Part shown: positions 42,567 to 52,663 of the stretch, one piece after another
Layout of the letters: each line of letters opens with the position of its first letter
How positions within the stretch are numbered: position 1 is the first letter of the stretch
Assembly: GCA_009841225.1 (NCBI GenBank)
Contig: VXMF01000009.1
Location: 1 to 64,000, forward strand
DNA from: Terriglobia bacterium
GTDB taxonomy: Bacteria > Acidobacteriota > Terriglobia > Bryobacterales > UBA6623
Direction of reading: 5' to 3'
Length of the DNA: 64,000 bases
Notes under the pieces: generated by a model
What the model was told of the DNA's origin: nothing
What the model saw: the letters and a program-made list of their open reading frames with translations, nothing else
Database searches by the model: none
Made by a program: the position numbers and the translations under genes

Positions 42567-45209
42567 TTGGCCCGGGCTTGCCTTAGCGGTGCATTCATCC
42601 GATCTGTCGGCCTGATCGCCGCCTCGTGCTTGGTTGCAGGGGCGCAACCGCGCGAGGGCACTTCAAAGCTGCCCGGCCCGGTTCGATCACAAGCGGTTCC
42701 CTTCGCTGCTCCGGATAACCCAGTGTCGGAAGTGTCCGGGATCGCGAATTTCCGAGGGATGGCGCTTCCCTACACGGTGATCGACGGCATGGCCGTCCAT
42801 GCTGGTGACATTGTGCTCGGCAGAGTCAACGAGTTGGGGCCGAGAGCAGTCACTCAGAGATCGGATAAGAGCCGCGAGCTGCCGGGTCTGCGGCGGCGCG
42901 ATCTCTCCGCAAGAAGCTCGAGATACCTTTGGCCCGGTGGTGTCGTTCCGTATGTGATCGACGAGCTTGTCTCCGACGAGCAGCGCCAAGACATCCTTGA
43001 AGCGATTGGGGAATGGAACGACAAGACGGCGGTTTCGTTGACCGCGCGGACGACGGAAGAAGACTATGTGCAGTTCTCGAGCGTTTCGTCAGGGAACTGC
43101 CGGTCGAAGGTTGGGATGGTCGGCGGGGAACAACGAATTTCTATACCGCCACACGGCTGCGACGCTGATACCGTTGCACATGAGATTGGCCATGCCGTCG
43201 GACTGTGGCACGAGCACCAACGCGAGGATCGTGACGCATACGTGACAGTGTTATATGAAAACCTCGACAAGCGTGGCCGAGCCGCGTATCCAGCAGTGCA
43301 TCCGGCCTCCGGACCCTACAACTACTCCTCGGTGATGCACTACGGACTTGGCGGCTACTCTTCGAACGGCGGTCGCGTGCTGGAGACCCTGCCGCCCGGG
43401 ATGAACATTCCCTCGGCGGGACTTTCCCCGGGGGATATCGATGGCGTAGCAAGACTGTACGGGCAACCGCCGACTACGACAGTGATCTCGACGAATCCGC
43501 CCGGCTTGGAAATTGTCGTTGATGGCTTGCGCGTGACCACACCGGCGAGCTTCAACTGGACGGACGGAAGCAACCATTCTGTCGAGGCTCCGGTGTCCCA
43601 AACAAACGGAGAAAGCCGGTACCTGTTCGGACGTTGGAGCGATGGGAGTGCCCGCTCGCGCAGCGTGACCGCTAAAGCCGACCGGACGTGGCTGGAGGCG
43701 AACTTCATCGTGCAGCACCGGGTCGGGACAGCGGTCAATCCAGCGAATCGAGGGAGTGTCGAGCTGCGCCCTCACTCACCGGATGGCTACTACACGGAGC
43801 GTACGGAGGTCCAAGCCCTAGCAGTTCCCGGAACGGACCTCAGCTATCAGTTCTTGTATTGGCGCGGTGTGCTGTGGGGTCACTACGGAGTGTCCTCAAA
43901 CCCGGCGACGTGGACTGTTGACCGGCCAGGGAAGGTGTTCGATGCCTACTTCACGAATCGTCCGATCTTCCGGATCGGTGCAAACTTCGAGCCGTTCTTC
44001 GTCAGCATCCATGGCTACTACGACTCGAATCCCGAGTACTGGACCTATGGTCCGGCGGCGATCCTGGCCGATGCAAGGAACAATCTGATCAGACTCGCCA
44101 CAGATGAAGTCCGGTCCGTTCCACACGGGGGGCAGCGGCGCTACCGGTTCGAGAGCTGGAGCAACGGCAAGGCACGCACTCACAACCTAGCCCTGCCGCG
44201 ATGGGGCGGCCGGATCGTCGCCAATTTCGTGTCTGAGCATCCCCTGTCAACCGGTGTCGCAAGATCCGAGGGCGGCTCGATTAACATCCAGCCTTCATCA
44301 GGCGACGGGTACTACAGCGAAGGGGCGTCCGTCCGCCTGACGGCGGTTCCCAAGCCGGATTGGGAGTTTGTGCGCTGGTCGGGCGACATCGAGAGCCGGG
44401 AGTCGGATCTAACGATCGCGATGGAGCAACCGACCCACGCCGCAGCACTCTTCTCGCAAGCCCAGCGGATTCAGGCTGGCGAACCTGTCGCGGTAGATCT
44501 CGCTGAGAACAATTACAGGCTGTATGTCCATGACGAAGAGGAGTCGTTTCGCTTCGACCCTCCATCTGGCGCCGGTGAAGTGCGGTTCAGTTTCGAGGCG
44601 TCTACGCCAGCTGTGGAAGTCGACCTATTGGTCCATGCTGACCGGGATCGCGTTCACTGGGAGTATGGCGCAGACGGCCAGCCTGCTAGGTTCTATGCCG
44701 AATTCCGATCGAATAGTGAGGGCAGCACCAAGACGGTCGTCATCAACCGCGACTCGAATCCGCCGCTGGACCCATCCAGCACCTATTTCGTCAGCCTTGT
44801 CGGCTATTCGCCCCGGACCAGGATCCAAGGCACACTGACTGCCGAAGTCGAGACAGAGGCGTCCCCCCGCTTGTCAGCCGCCGCGAGCCCGCAGGCGCTC
44901 ACGTTCGTGGCGCCGCCCGGTTCGGACCCCGCAGCCCAAGTCGTTCGAGTCACGAATTCCGGGAACAGCACTGCATCCTTCGCTTTCGTCGGGGACAGGG
45001 TCTGGCTCTTCACGAATCCGCCGCAGCGGAGTATTGCGAGCGGGGCCACGGCCGAGATCAGGGTCAGCGCTCTCGGCGCAGGCATGGACCCTGACACCCA
45101 CAACGGCCACCTGAAGGTCCTATACTCCGCGACCAATGATCTGACTCATGACACGCTTGCCTCCATCCCGGTCACATTTGTAGTCGTGCCAGCAAGCGAG
45201 AGCGAATAA
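42567..45209 (+). CDS. Secreted astacin-like (M12A) metalloprotease with InlB-type repeats
   Basis: 880 aa. Signal peptide (FIRSVGLIAASCLVAGA). The zinc motif is HEIGHAVGLWHEHQRED (HExxHxxGxxH, about residues 205-215), and the Met-turn is SVMHYGLGGYS. After the protease come divergent InlB B-type repeats, the clearest being YYSEGASVRLTAVPKPDWEFVRWSG. A PPC-like domain follows (NYRLYVHDEEESFRFDPPSG), then a C-terminal Ig-like domain (LTFVAPPGSDPAAQVVRVTNSGN). The modular tail suggests surface or substrate binding. TTG 42567 is the likely start. Codon use is more AT-rich than the neighbours. Confidence 0.87.
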   Translation: MARACLSGAFIRSVGLIAASCLVAGAQPREGTSKLPGPVRSQAVPFAAPDNPVSEVSGIANFRGMALPYTVIDGMAVHAGDIVLGRVNELGPRAVTQRSDKSRELPGLRRRDLSARSSRYLWPGGVVPYVIDELVSDEQRQDILEAIGEWNDKTAVSLTARTTEEDYVQFSSVSSGNCRSKVGMVGGEQRISIPPHGCDADTVAHEIGHAVGLWHEHQREDRDAYVTVLYENLDKRGRAAYPAVHPASGPYNYSSVMHYGLGGYSSNGGRVLETLPPGMNIPSAGLSPGDIDGVARLYGQPPTTTVISTNPPGLEIVVDGLRVTTPASFNWTDGSNHSVEAPVSQTNGESRYLFGRWSDGSARSRSVTAKADRTWLEANFIVQHRVGTAVNPANRGSVELRPHSPDGYYTERTEVQALAVPGTDLSYQFLYWRGVLWGHYGVSSNPATWTVDRPGKVFDAYFTNRPIFRIGANFEPFFVSIHGYYDSNPEYWTYGPAAILADARNNLIRLATDEVRSVPHGGQRRYRFESWSNGKARTHNLALPRWGGRIVANFVSEHPLSTGVARSEGGSINIQPSSGDGYYSEGASVRLTAVPKPDWEFVRWSGDIESRESDLTIAMEQPTHAAALFSQAQRIQAGEPVAVDLAENNYRLYVHDEEESFRFDPPSGAGEVRFSFEASTPAVEVDLLVHADRDRVHWEYGADGQPARFYAEFRSNSEGSTKTVVINRDSNPPLDPSSTYFVSLVGYSPRTRIQGTLTAEVETEASPRLSAAASPQALTFVAPPGSDPAAQVVRVTNSGNSTASFAFVGDRVWLFTNPPQRSIASGATAEIRVSALGAGMDPDTHNGHLKVLYSATNDLTHDTLASIPVTFVVVPASESE

Positions 45210-45443
45210 TCGCTCGCCGCGTGTTGCTCAGCAACGGCGTGGCGCGAGTCGGCGGTCGTCTGTTCATAATGGACTTCTGATAGCGACGACGTCAGATCGG
45301 AGCACCCACTGGCCGCATCGCCGGGCCGCGCCGGCCTGCACGGCAACGCCGTAGCACACCCACTAACGCCTCCGCGCGACTGCCTGCGATCCACAGCTCC
45401 GCTACGCCGGTTGCACTCAGAGCGGTATCCGACGGAAATCCAG

Positions 45444-46241
45444 ATGATTGAAGCAGCGCCAGATCCGCCGCTCCTCGAGTTCCGCAACATTACCGTCTAC
45501 CGCGGCGAGACATTGGCCCTAGACGGCGTGTCGCTCTCGATCCCGTGCGGCCAGCATCTGGCCATCATCGGCCCGAACGGCTCGGGCAAGTCCACCCTGA
45601 TTCGCACGATGATGCGCTACGACCATCCTGTCCGGCGCTACGGTCCGGTGATGAAGGTGTTCGGCCGCTCCGACTGGCATGTCCACGACATGCGCAAACT
45701 GATCGCGGTCGTGTCCAACGAGATGGTCCAGGCGTGTTCCAAGAGCGCCACCGGCCGCAGCGTAGTCTTGTCCGGCTACTATTCCAGCTTCGAGCTATGG
45801 CCCCAGCATCCCGTCACCGACGCCATGGAAGCCCGCGGAGAGGAAGTGCTGCGGCTGATGCATGCCGAGCATTTAAAGGACAAGCCGGTCAACGCCATGT
45901 CCACGGGCGAGGCCAAGCGCGTGGTGATTGGCCGTGCGCTCGTCAACGAGCCGCGCGCCCTGCTGCTCGACGAACCCTCCAACGGTCTGGACCTCCGTGC
46001 TGCCATCGAGCTGCGCGATACGTTGCGTCACATTGCAGCCCTGGGCACCAGCCTCATCTATGTGACCCACCACCTTCCCGACATCATTCCGGAGGTGTCG
46101 CGAGTCGTTCTGTTGAAGAACGGGCGTCTCCACGCCGATGGCCCGAAAGAGCGATTGCTGGCCAACGATGTCCTGTCGGAGGTATACGGCACTGCGATCG
46201 AAGTCGAAACCAAGGACGGCTACTACAATTGCTGGGCCTGA
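45444..46241 (+). CDS. ABC transporter ATP-binding protein, no adjacent permease
   Basis: About 265 aa. Walker A GPNGSGKST is at about 43-51, the signature is the variant NAMSTGEAKRVVIGRALV, Walker B ALLLDEPSNGLD, and the H-loop YVTHHLPD. Such ATPases resemble the FepC/ModF-like group that works with iron-siderophore or vitamin importers, but no permease or binding protein is encoded nearby. The partner must be elsewhere, or it is a soluble ABC protein. ATG 45444 (MIEAAPDPPLLEF) fits better than the upstream TTG. The 3' end overlaps the convergent uvrC by 19 nt. Confidence 0.85.
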   Translation: MIEAAPDPPLLEFRNITVYRGETLALDGVSLSIPCGQHLAIIGPNGSGKSTLIRTMMRYDHPVRRYGPVMKVFGRSDWHVHDMRKLIAVVSNEMVQACSKSATGRSVVLSGYYSSFELWPQHPVTDAMEARGEEVLRLMHAEHLKDKPVNAMSTGEAKRVVIGRALVNEPRALLLDEPSNGLDLRAAIELRDTLRHIAALGTSLIYVTHHLPDIIPEVSRVVLLKNGRLHADGPKERLLANDVLSEVYGTAIEVETKDGYYNCWA

Positions 46242-48079
46242 CCCTCGGCCGCTCCGGCGAAGTGAGCGCGGATGGCGGCGGCGCGCTGGCGGCCGACGGC
46301 AGCCGATAGATCTTCGAAACCGCTCTCGCGGATTCCGGCGACGCTGCCGAACTGCGTCAGCAGCTTGCGGGCGGTGGTTTCGCCGACACCAGGAATGTCG
46401 AGGAGCTCGGAGTGCAGCGCCCGCTTGGAGCGGCGCTGCCGATGGAACGTGATCGCGAAGCGATGGGCTTCGTCGCGGATCTGTTGGACGGCGTGCAGTA
46501 TCGGGCTGAAGCGGTCGAGGATTAGCGGTTCGTCTTCCTGCCCGAACACGTAGAGAACCTCCTCCCGCTTGGCGATCGCAGCGAGCGGCAGCGCCGCGGC
46601 ACCGAGTTCTTCGAGCGCCTCAGCCGCCGCGTGTAGCTGGCCGATGCCGCCATCGACCAGTACGAACAGCGGAAATCCCTTCCCCTCCGCCTGGAGTCGG
46701 GAGTAGCGCCGGCGGACAACCTCCCTCATCGCGGCGAAGTCATCGTTGGCTTGCCGGCCGACGATGAACTTCCGATAGGCGCTCTTCTTCATGCGCCCGT
46801 TTTCCCACACAACCATCGAGGCGACCACTTCGGTGCCTTGCGTGTGCGAAATGTCGAAGCATTCGATGCGGTTGTTGGACTTCTCGCCCTCCTCGGCGGG
46901 CGGCAAGTTCAGGGCGTCGCGCCATGCCTCTGCCATCTGGACGGCGGTCGGCTTGCGCACCCTGAAGCGTTGCTCGAAACAGCTGCGGGCATTGGTAACG
47001 ACAAGATCCAATAGTGCGCGGTTAGAGCCCCGCAGGGGCACGGCAATCTCCACCTTGGCCCCGCGGTTCTCCGCCAGAAGCTCCGCCAAGGCCGCCATCC
47101 CCTCGAATTCCCGCTGCACCCTGACCAAGGCGGGCACATGCCGCTGCCCTAGATAGACCTGTGGAAGCAGACTCGCGAGGAACTCGGCCTCGTCGTAATC
47201 GGCCGCGTCCTCCCAATAGAACTCGCGGCGATCGACTACCCGGCCGTTACGGACATGGAAGATGTTGGCAGCGACCAGCGGCGGCTCCGCGTGGACCCCG
47301 AATATGTCGATGTCTCGCCCTTCGGCGGCCGCCATGCGCTGGCGCTCGGTGATCTCTTCCACGGTGGTGATCAGGTTGCGCAGGCTGGCAGCCTTCTCGA
47401 ACTCCAGATCCTCGGACGCCCGAAGCATCCTCTCTCTCAGGTCGCGCACCAACTGGTGCCGCCGCCCGCCCAAGAACGCCCTCACGTCCTCGGCGGCCCG
47501 CTGGTAGGTATCGTCCGACACCAGGCCTTTCACGCACGGCCCCCAGCAGCGGTGAATGTGGTACTCGAGGCAGGGCCGCGGGTGGGCTCGCGTCAGGTCG
47601 ATGCTGCACGACGGCAGCTTGAAATGGCGGTGGATAAAGTGCACAAGACGGTGGGCGAGATTGCCGGGGAAGTACGGCCCGAAATAGGTCGAGCCATCCT
47701 TCCTTAGCCGGCGCGTGACGTAAACGCGCGGATACTTCTCCTTGGTCAGCTTGATGTAGGGATAGGTCTTGTCGTCGCGCAGCAGGATGTTGTACTTCGG
47801 CTTGTGCTGCTTGATCAAGTTGTTCTCTAGGGCAAGCGCCTCCTTCTCGTTGCTGACGAGAATGTTGCTGATGGAGCGGGACTCGGACAGCAGACCGCCG
47901 CGCTTGGCATCGGCCAGGGCTTCGTTCGAGAAATAATTGCGGACCCGGTCGCGCAGGCTCTTGGCCTTGCCGATATACAGGACCTTGCCGTCCCGGCCGA
48001 CGAACTGGTAGATGCCGGGCGCGGCAGGCAACTCCCAGGCTGCCGCCTTGAGTTCATCCCAATGTGGCGGGAGAGGCAT
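46223..48079 (-). CDS. uvrC: UvrABC system protein C
   Basis: 618 aa nucleotide-excision-repair endonuclease; makes the 3' and 5' incisions around lesions marked by UvrA/UvrB. The GIY-YIG nuclease is at the N-terminus (GIYQFVGRDGKVLYIGKAKSLRDRVRNYF). The four-Cys cluster region (CLEYHIHRCWGPC) and UVR motif (LRERMLRASEDLEFEKAASLRNLI) follow. Then come the RNase H-like nuclease (ECFDISHTQGTEVVASMVVWENG ... FVLVDGGIGQL) and the C-terminal helix-hairpin-helix region (LLDIPGVGETTARKLLTQFGS). ATG 48079 matches the family start. Confidence 0.96.
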   Translation of the reverse strand: MPLPPHWDELKAAAWELPAAPGIYQFVGRDGKVLYIGKAKSLRDRVRNYFSNEALADAKRGGLLSESRSISNILVSNEKEALALENNLIKQHKPKYNILLRDDKTYPYIKLTKEKYPRVYVTRRLRKDGSTYFGPYFPGNLAHRLVHFIHRHFKLPSCSIDLTRAHPRPCLEYHIHRCWGPCVKGLVSDDTYQRAAEDVRAFLGGRRHQLVRDLRERMLRASEDLEFEKAASLRNLITTVEEITERQRMAAAEGRDIDIFGVHAEPPLVAANIFHVRNGRVVDRREFYWEDAADYDEAEFLASLLPQVYLGQRHVPALVRVQREFEGMAALAELLAENRGAKVEIAVPLRGSNRALLDLVVTNARSCFEQRFRVRKPTAVQMAEAWRDALNLPPAEEGEKSNNRIECFDISHTQGTEVVASMVVWENGRMKKSAYRKFIVGRQANDDFAAMREVVRRRYSRLQAEGKGFPLFVLVDGGIGQLHAAAEALEELGAAALPLAAIAKREEVLYVFGQEDEPLILDRFSPILHAVQQIRDEAHRFAITFHRQRRSKRALHSELLDIPGVGETTARKLLTQFGSVAGIRESGFEDLSAAVGRQRAAAIRAHFAGAAEGQAQQL

Positions 48080-48326
48080 GGCGCGTTCGCGACGGAGCCT
48101 GGCCGCGTACCGTCAAGTATAAGAATCCTCTGTCGCATGAGCGACTCCTCGGCCCGCAGTCTCGTCCGCTACGTCGGCCGGCACTACCCTGTTAAGGGCG
48201 CGGCCGCGCCGCTGCCAGCGGCTAGCCTCCGCTGCCACCAAGGTGTCGAGCGAGCCGATCCATTCCCGCCACCGGACAGAGAACTCGGCCGCCCAGGCGC
48301 AACCGTTCGCGCCGCGAACAGGCACC

Positions 48327-48758
48327 TCATTGGGCATTCACGAAGGGATTCCGCACCATGACACTTCCGTATAGCCGTCCGTGAGCGAAGTCCTCGGAGA
48401 TTATCTCAGTCAAGCCGAAGACCTCCGCGTAGGCCCACAAATGCGCGTCAAACCACGACAGGCCGTAGGCCGCGAAGCCCCGCAGAGCGGTTCGTAACAC
48501 GGCCTCGTTCGGATAAATGATCGGAAACTGGGCCAGAATGTCATCCGCCTCGCGCAGGGCCTCTTGAGCGCTGAGCATCCGGGTGCCCGGTGTTCCCCGC
48601 GTCGTCGCCGCCACGAATTCGACGACGACCTGATGCGGCACCCTAGCGTCACCTGCGTCGATCGCCGAGCGGAGAATGTCGTTGGCTATCTCTTGCTTCC
48701 GGCGGAAGCGAGCGTCGTAGCGGTAAACGAAGACATTGGTATCAATCAGTACTGCCAC
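48327..48758 (-). CDS. PIN-domain ribonuclease toxin (VapC-type)
   Basis: 143 aa. PIN fold with the first acidic residue in LIDTNVFVYRYD, a central Glu in QVVVEFVAA and the C-terminal Asp residues in LSWFDAHLWAYAEVFGLTEIISEDF. VapC toxins are Mg2+-dependent RNases that cut tRNA or rRNA. The ORF is open to 48851, but GTG 48758 gives the canonical start (VAVLIDTN) and a 17-nt overlap with the AbrB-type antitoxin gene upstream, the usual antitoxin-first layout. Confidence 0.85.
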   Translation of the reverse strand: MAVLIDTNVFVYRYDARFRRKQEIANDILRSAIDAGDARVPHQVVVEFVAATTRGTPGTRMLSAQEALREADDILAQFPIIYPNEAVLRTALRGFAAYGLSWFDAHLWAYAEVFGLTEIISEDFAHGRLYGSVMVRNPFVNAQ

Positions 48759-49029
48759 GCTGGTACAGCTCCTCGCGCGTCCATCCTCGCCTCTTGGCTG
48801 CTGGTCGCTTTGCGCGGGACTCGCGGGCGCGCTGCCGTTCCGTTCCCGCATCGAACAACGCTAGGCGCTTGAGGCGGCCAAGCTGGGGACGAGTGACCGC
48901 ATTCGGAGGCAGCACTCGGATGATGTCGCCAGCCGCTTCGAACGAAATCGAATCTCCCGGCTGGATCGAGTATTGCAGAGCAAGCGATTTTGGGATCGTG
49001 ACCTGCAGTTTGCTCGTGACCTTCGACAT
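48742..49029 (-). CDS. AbrB/SpoVT-type antitoxin (VapB-like)
   Basis: 95 aa. The N-terminal swapped-hairpin DNA-binding domain reads SKVTSKLQVTIPKSLALQYSIQPGDSISFEAAGDIIRVLP, typical of AbrB-fold antitoxins. The basic C-terminal tail (about 50 aa, many Arg/Lys) would bind and inhibit the PIN toxin encoded by the overlapping next gene. ATG 49029 has TAGAAT 6 nt upstream with AAGGAT between, and three AAGGAT/ATCCTT half-sites cover the promoter, indicating autorepression. Confidence 0.85.
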   Translation of the reverse strand: MSKVTSKLQVTIPKSLALQYSIQPGDSISFEAAGDIIRVLPPNAVTRPQLGRLKRLALFDAGTERQRARESRAKRPAAKRRGWTREELYQRGSTD

Positions 49030-49059
49030 ATCCTTATTCTAGCAAGGATAAGATCCTTG
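49029..49059 (-). promoter_or_regulatory. Operator/promoter of the AbrB-PIN toxin-antitoxin module
   Basis: Three half-sites: ATCCTT (49030-49035), AAGGAT (49044-49049) and ATCCTT (49053-49058). The last two form the perfect palindrome CAAGGAT-AAG-ATCCTTG. The -10 TAGAAT (49036-49041) lies between the first two half-sites, so repressor binding would block the promoter. Confidence 0.6.
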
Positions 49060-49257
49060 TATTGCCCTCGCCGGTCAGTGCACGAGGCGGTACGACACCC
49101 GTAGATCGGTGCCCGGATAGCGCGTTCGGAAAGCGTTGCAATGACGACAATTGGGGTCGCCCTAGGCGTCGGTCTGGCCCAGCCACGCGCCAGACCGCGG
49201 TCAAAGGGGTTTAGGCTCATTGGCTCAGTCTCCGAATGAATGGGGTATCGAGAGCTT

Positions 49258-49263
49258 TAGAAT
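49258..49263 (+). promoter_or_regulatory. TAGAAT -10 box, mntA-like gene
   Basis: Exact TAGAAT, 14 nt before ATG 49278, giving a leader of only a few nucleotides. Confidence 0.4.
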
Positions 49264-49277
49264 CGTGGGATACAGGG

Positions 49278-49721
49278 ATGCCGCGAATTAAGAAAGCAAC
49301 CGAGCCGCCTCCGAATCCCGCGAGCGAAGCTTCAGGAGTGGATCAGAATGACGGCCGCTCCCAAGAGGGTGGTCCCGTTCAACAGCAACGCGACGCCGGC
49401 ACTCCAGCCATAAGCTCGAATGTCCACATCCCGCCTGACGAGCTCGCTGCTTTTTGCAGACGTTGGAGTGTCAGGGAAATGGCACTGTTCGGTTCGGTGC
49501 TCAGAGATGACTTCGGGCCGGAGAGCGACGTGGATGTGCTTGTGCAGTTCGAGGACGAGGCCCAGCACACGCTATTCGAACTCGACGAAATGGAACTCGA
49601 ACTACGAGAGATCTTCAGGCGCGAGGTCGATCTGGTCAGTCGCCGCGGGGTCGAGGCGAGCCACAACTATCTGCGCAGGAACAGCATCCTTGCGTCCGCT
49701 CAGGTGATCTATGGATCGTGA
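49278..49721 (+). CDS. MntA-type nucleotidyltransferase antitoxin
   Basis: About 147 aa. Minimal nucleotidyltransferase signature ALFGSVLRDDFGPESDVDVLVQF (GSx10DxD), then RREVDLVSRRG. In type VII toxin-antitoxin systems MntA adenylylates and inactivates the HEPN toxin HepT, encoded by the overlapping next gene. An N-terminal extension of about 50 residues (EPPPNPASEASGVDQNDG and similar) is low-complexity and unusual for this family. No better in-frame start exists before the folded domain. ATG 49278 follows a TAGAAT box; the ORF start at 49236 is upstream of it. Confidence 0.85.
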   Translation: MPRIKKATEPPPNPASEASGVDQNDGRSQEGGPVQQQRDAGTPAISSNVHIPPDELAAFCRRWSVREMALFGSVLRDDFGPESDVDVLVQFEDEAQHTLFELDEMELELREIFRREVDLVSRRGVEASHNYLRRNSILASAQVIYGS

Positions 49722-50031
49722 CGTACCGCACCTCGTGGACATCGTGAGATCCGCACGAATAGTTCAGAGCTACCTAGACGGGGTCGCGAAAAGCGCATTC
49801 ATTCGGAACGTGCAATTGCAGGATTCGGTCATCAGGCGATTGGAGATCATCGGCGAAGCGGCGGGTCGGGTCTCGTCATCCTTCCGCAGGACGCATCCGG
49901 CGATTCCATGGAGCCGGATGATCGGCATGCGCAATCGCGTGATCCATGTCTACGGCGCAGTCGATTTGGACATCGTCTGGTTGACTGTCCAACAGAGAAT
50001 CCCGGAACTGGAGTTGCCGTCGGATCGCTAG
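49711..50031 (+). CDS. HepT-type HEPN toxin
   Basis: 106 aa, all-helical HEPN fold. The RNase motif RNRVIHVY fits Rx4HxY: Arg and His are catalytic, and the Tyr is the residue adenylylated by MntA in characterised systems. Typical helices (DSVIRRLEIIGEAAGRVSS, then IPWSRMIGMRNRVIHVYGAVD) are complete, so the toxin looks functional. It overlaps the MntA gene by 11 nt. Confidence 0.87.
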   Translation: MDRDVPHLVDIVRSARIVQSYLDGVAKSAFIRNVQLQDSVIRRLEIIGEAAGRVSSSFRRTHPAIPWSRMIGMRNRVIHVYGAVDLDIVWLTVQQRIPELELPSDR

Positions 50032-50118
50032 GAACGGCCAGCGTAAAGTTCAGCGCCCACCGCAGTTTGGCGCCGATCTTCAAGTCGGATTAGGCCCGAC
50101 ACATGTAACTGAACTTGG

Positions 50119-50141
50119 TCATGTTCATGTCAGGAACATGA
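50119..50141 (+). promoter_or_regulatory. Palindromic operator upstream of Phd-type antitoxin
   Basis: TCATGTTC-ATGTCAG-GAACATGA, perfect 8-bp arms with a 7-nt spacer, ending 14 nt before ATG 50156. A CATTAT box follows at 50144-50149. It is consistent with antitoxin autoregulation. Confidence 0.55.
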
Positions 50142-50155
50142 TCCATTATTGGCGT

Positions 50156-50404
50156 ATGACGAAGGTCAACATTACCGAGGCGAAGGCCCAGCTTTCGTCT
50201 CTACTGGACCGAGCGCAGAGCGGCGAGACAGTTGTGATCTGCAGGCGCAACATTCCAGTCGCCGAACTGCGGCCTGTTCCCTTGGAACGGACGTCCCCGC
50301 GCCGGATCGGAATCGATCGTGGAATGAAGATTCCCGACAGCTTGTTCGAACCACTGCCCATCGAACTGATTGAGGCTTTCGAGGGTGGTGCCGCACCGGA
50401 ATGA
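50156..50404 (+). CDS. Phd/YefM-type antitoxin
   Basis: About 82 aa. The N-terminal DNA-binding part (KVNITEAKAQLSSLLDRAQSGETVVICRRNIPVAELRPV) is the standard Phd/YefM fold, and the C-terminal part (KIPDSLFEPLPIELIEAF) would cover the toxin. ATG 50156 is favoured over ATG 50138, as the family begins MTKVNITEAK. The next reading frame (50401) starts 4 nt inside its end but encodes only a broken PIN protein, so this is probably an orphaned antitoxin. Confidence 0.82.
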   Translation: MTKVNITEAKAQLSSLLDRAQSGETVVICRRNIPVAELRPVPLERTSPRRIGIDRGMKIPDSLFEPLPIELIEAFEGGAAPE

Positions 50405-50553
50405 GACTATTGCTGGACACCTGCATCTTCCATTGGCTGGTGACGGATGACTTCAAACTGTCGACCGCGGAGCGAGGGGCCTGCGCCGACCCGGCCAACA
50501 CGGTCTATCTCAGCGCGCGCTCTGGCGGAATCCGTTCCTCGCGCGGCACGTAG
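50401..50553 (+). pseudogene. Truncated PIN-domain (VapC) toxin remnant
   Basis: 50 codons beginning MRLLLDTCIFHWLVTDD and running to ADPANTVYLSAR, the first third of a PIN toxin. The sequence then changes to SGGIRSSRGT and stops. The usual ASxWEIAIK region and the later acidic residues are missing in all frames downstream. It was probably cut by a deletion or recombination event. Start overlaps the antitoxin gene by 4 nt (ATGA). Confidence 0.78.
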
Positions 50554-50683
50554 CTTGCCTTGATACCCTGCGCGCGCTAGCGGGAGAACCGCGTATTCGC
50601 AAAGACTCTGGGCGTGAATTCCCCAGTGTCAAGCGGGCGCGCCGCGATCCGCTGTCGAGGCAGCACCCGCTTGTGCCAGTGAC

Positions 50684-52372
<1,689 letters not shown>

Positions 52373-52663
52373 CTAGCCCTCGACCACGCCGAGGACATCG
52401 TCTTCGGTCAGGATCAAGTACTCCGTACCATCAACGCTGACCTCGTTGCCCGCATACTTGCCGATCATGACCGTGTCGCCGGCCTTCACGTCGAGCGGCA
52501 CGATGCTCCCGTCATCCTTCTTGGTGCCCGGCCCGGCAGCGATGACCTTGGCAGTCTGACCCTTCTCCTTGGCAGAGTCGGGAATGATGATTCCGCCGAC
52601 GACCTGCTCTTCCGCTGAAATGCGCTCAGCAACGAGGCGGTTGCCTAGGGGTTGGATTGTCAC
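52373..52663 (-). CDS. groES: 10 kDa co-chaperonin GroES
   Basis: 96 aa lid of the GroEL chamber. Sequence blocks TIQPLGNRLVAERISAEEQVVGGIIIPDSAKEKGQ and KAGDTVMIGKYAGNEVSVDGTEYLILTEDDVLGVV are canonical. The track ORF runs to 53032, but GTG 52663 is the only sensible start, with GGAGGA 11 nt upstream. First gene of the groES-groEL operon. The leader is about 165 nt long and carries an inverted repeat at the presumed transcription start. Confidence 0.95.
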   Translation of the reverse strand: MTIQPLGNRLVAERISAEEQVVGGIIIPDSAKEKGQTAKVIAAGPGTKKDDGSIVPLDVKAGDTVMIGKYAGNEVSVDGTEYLILTEDDVLGVVEG

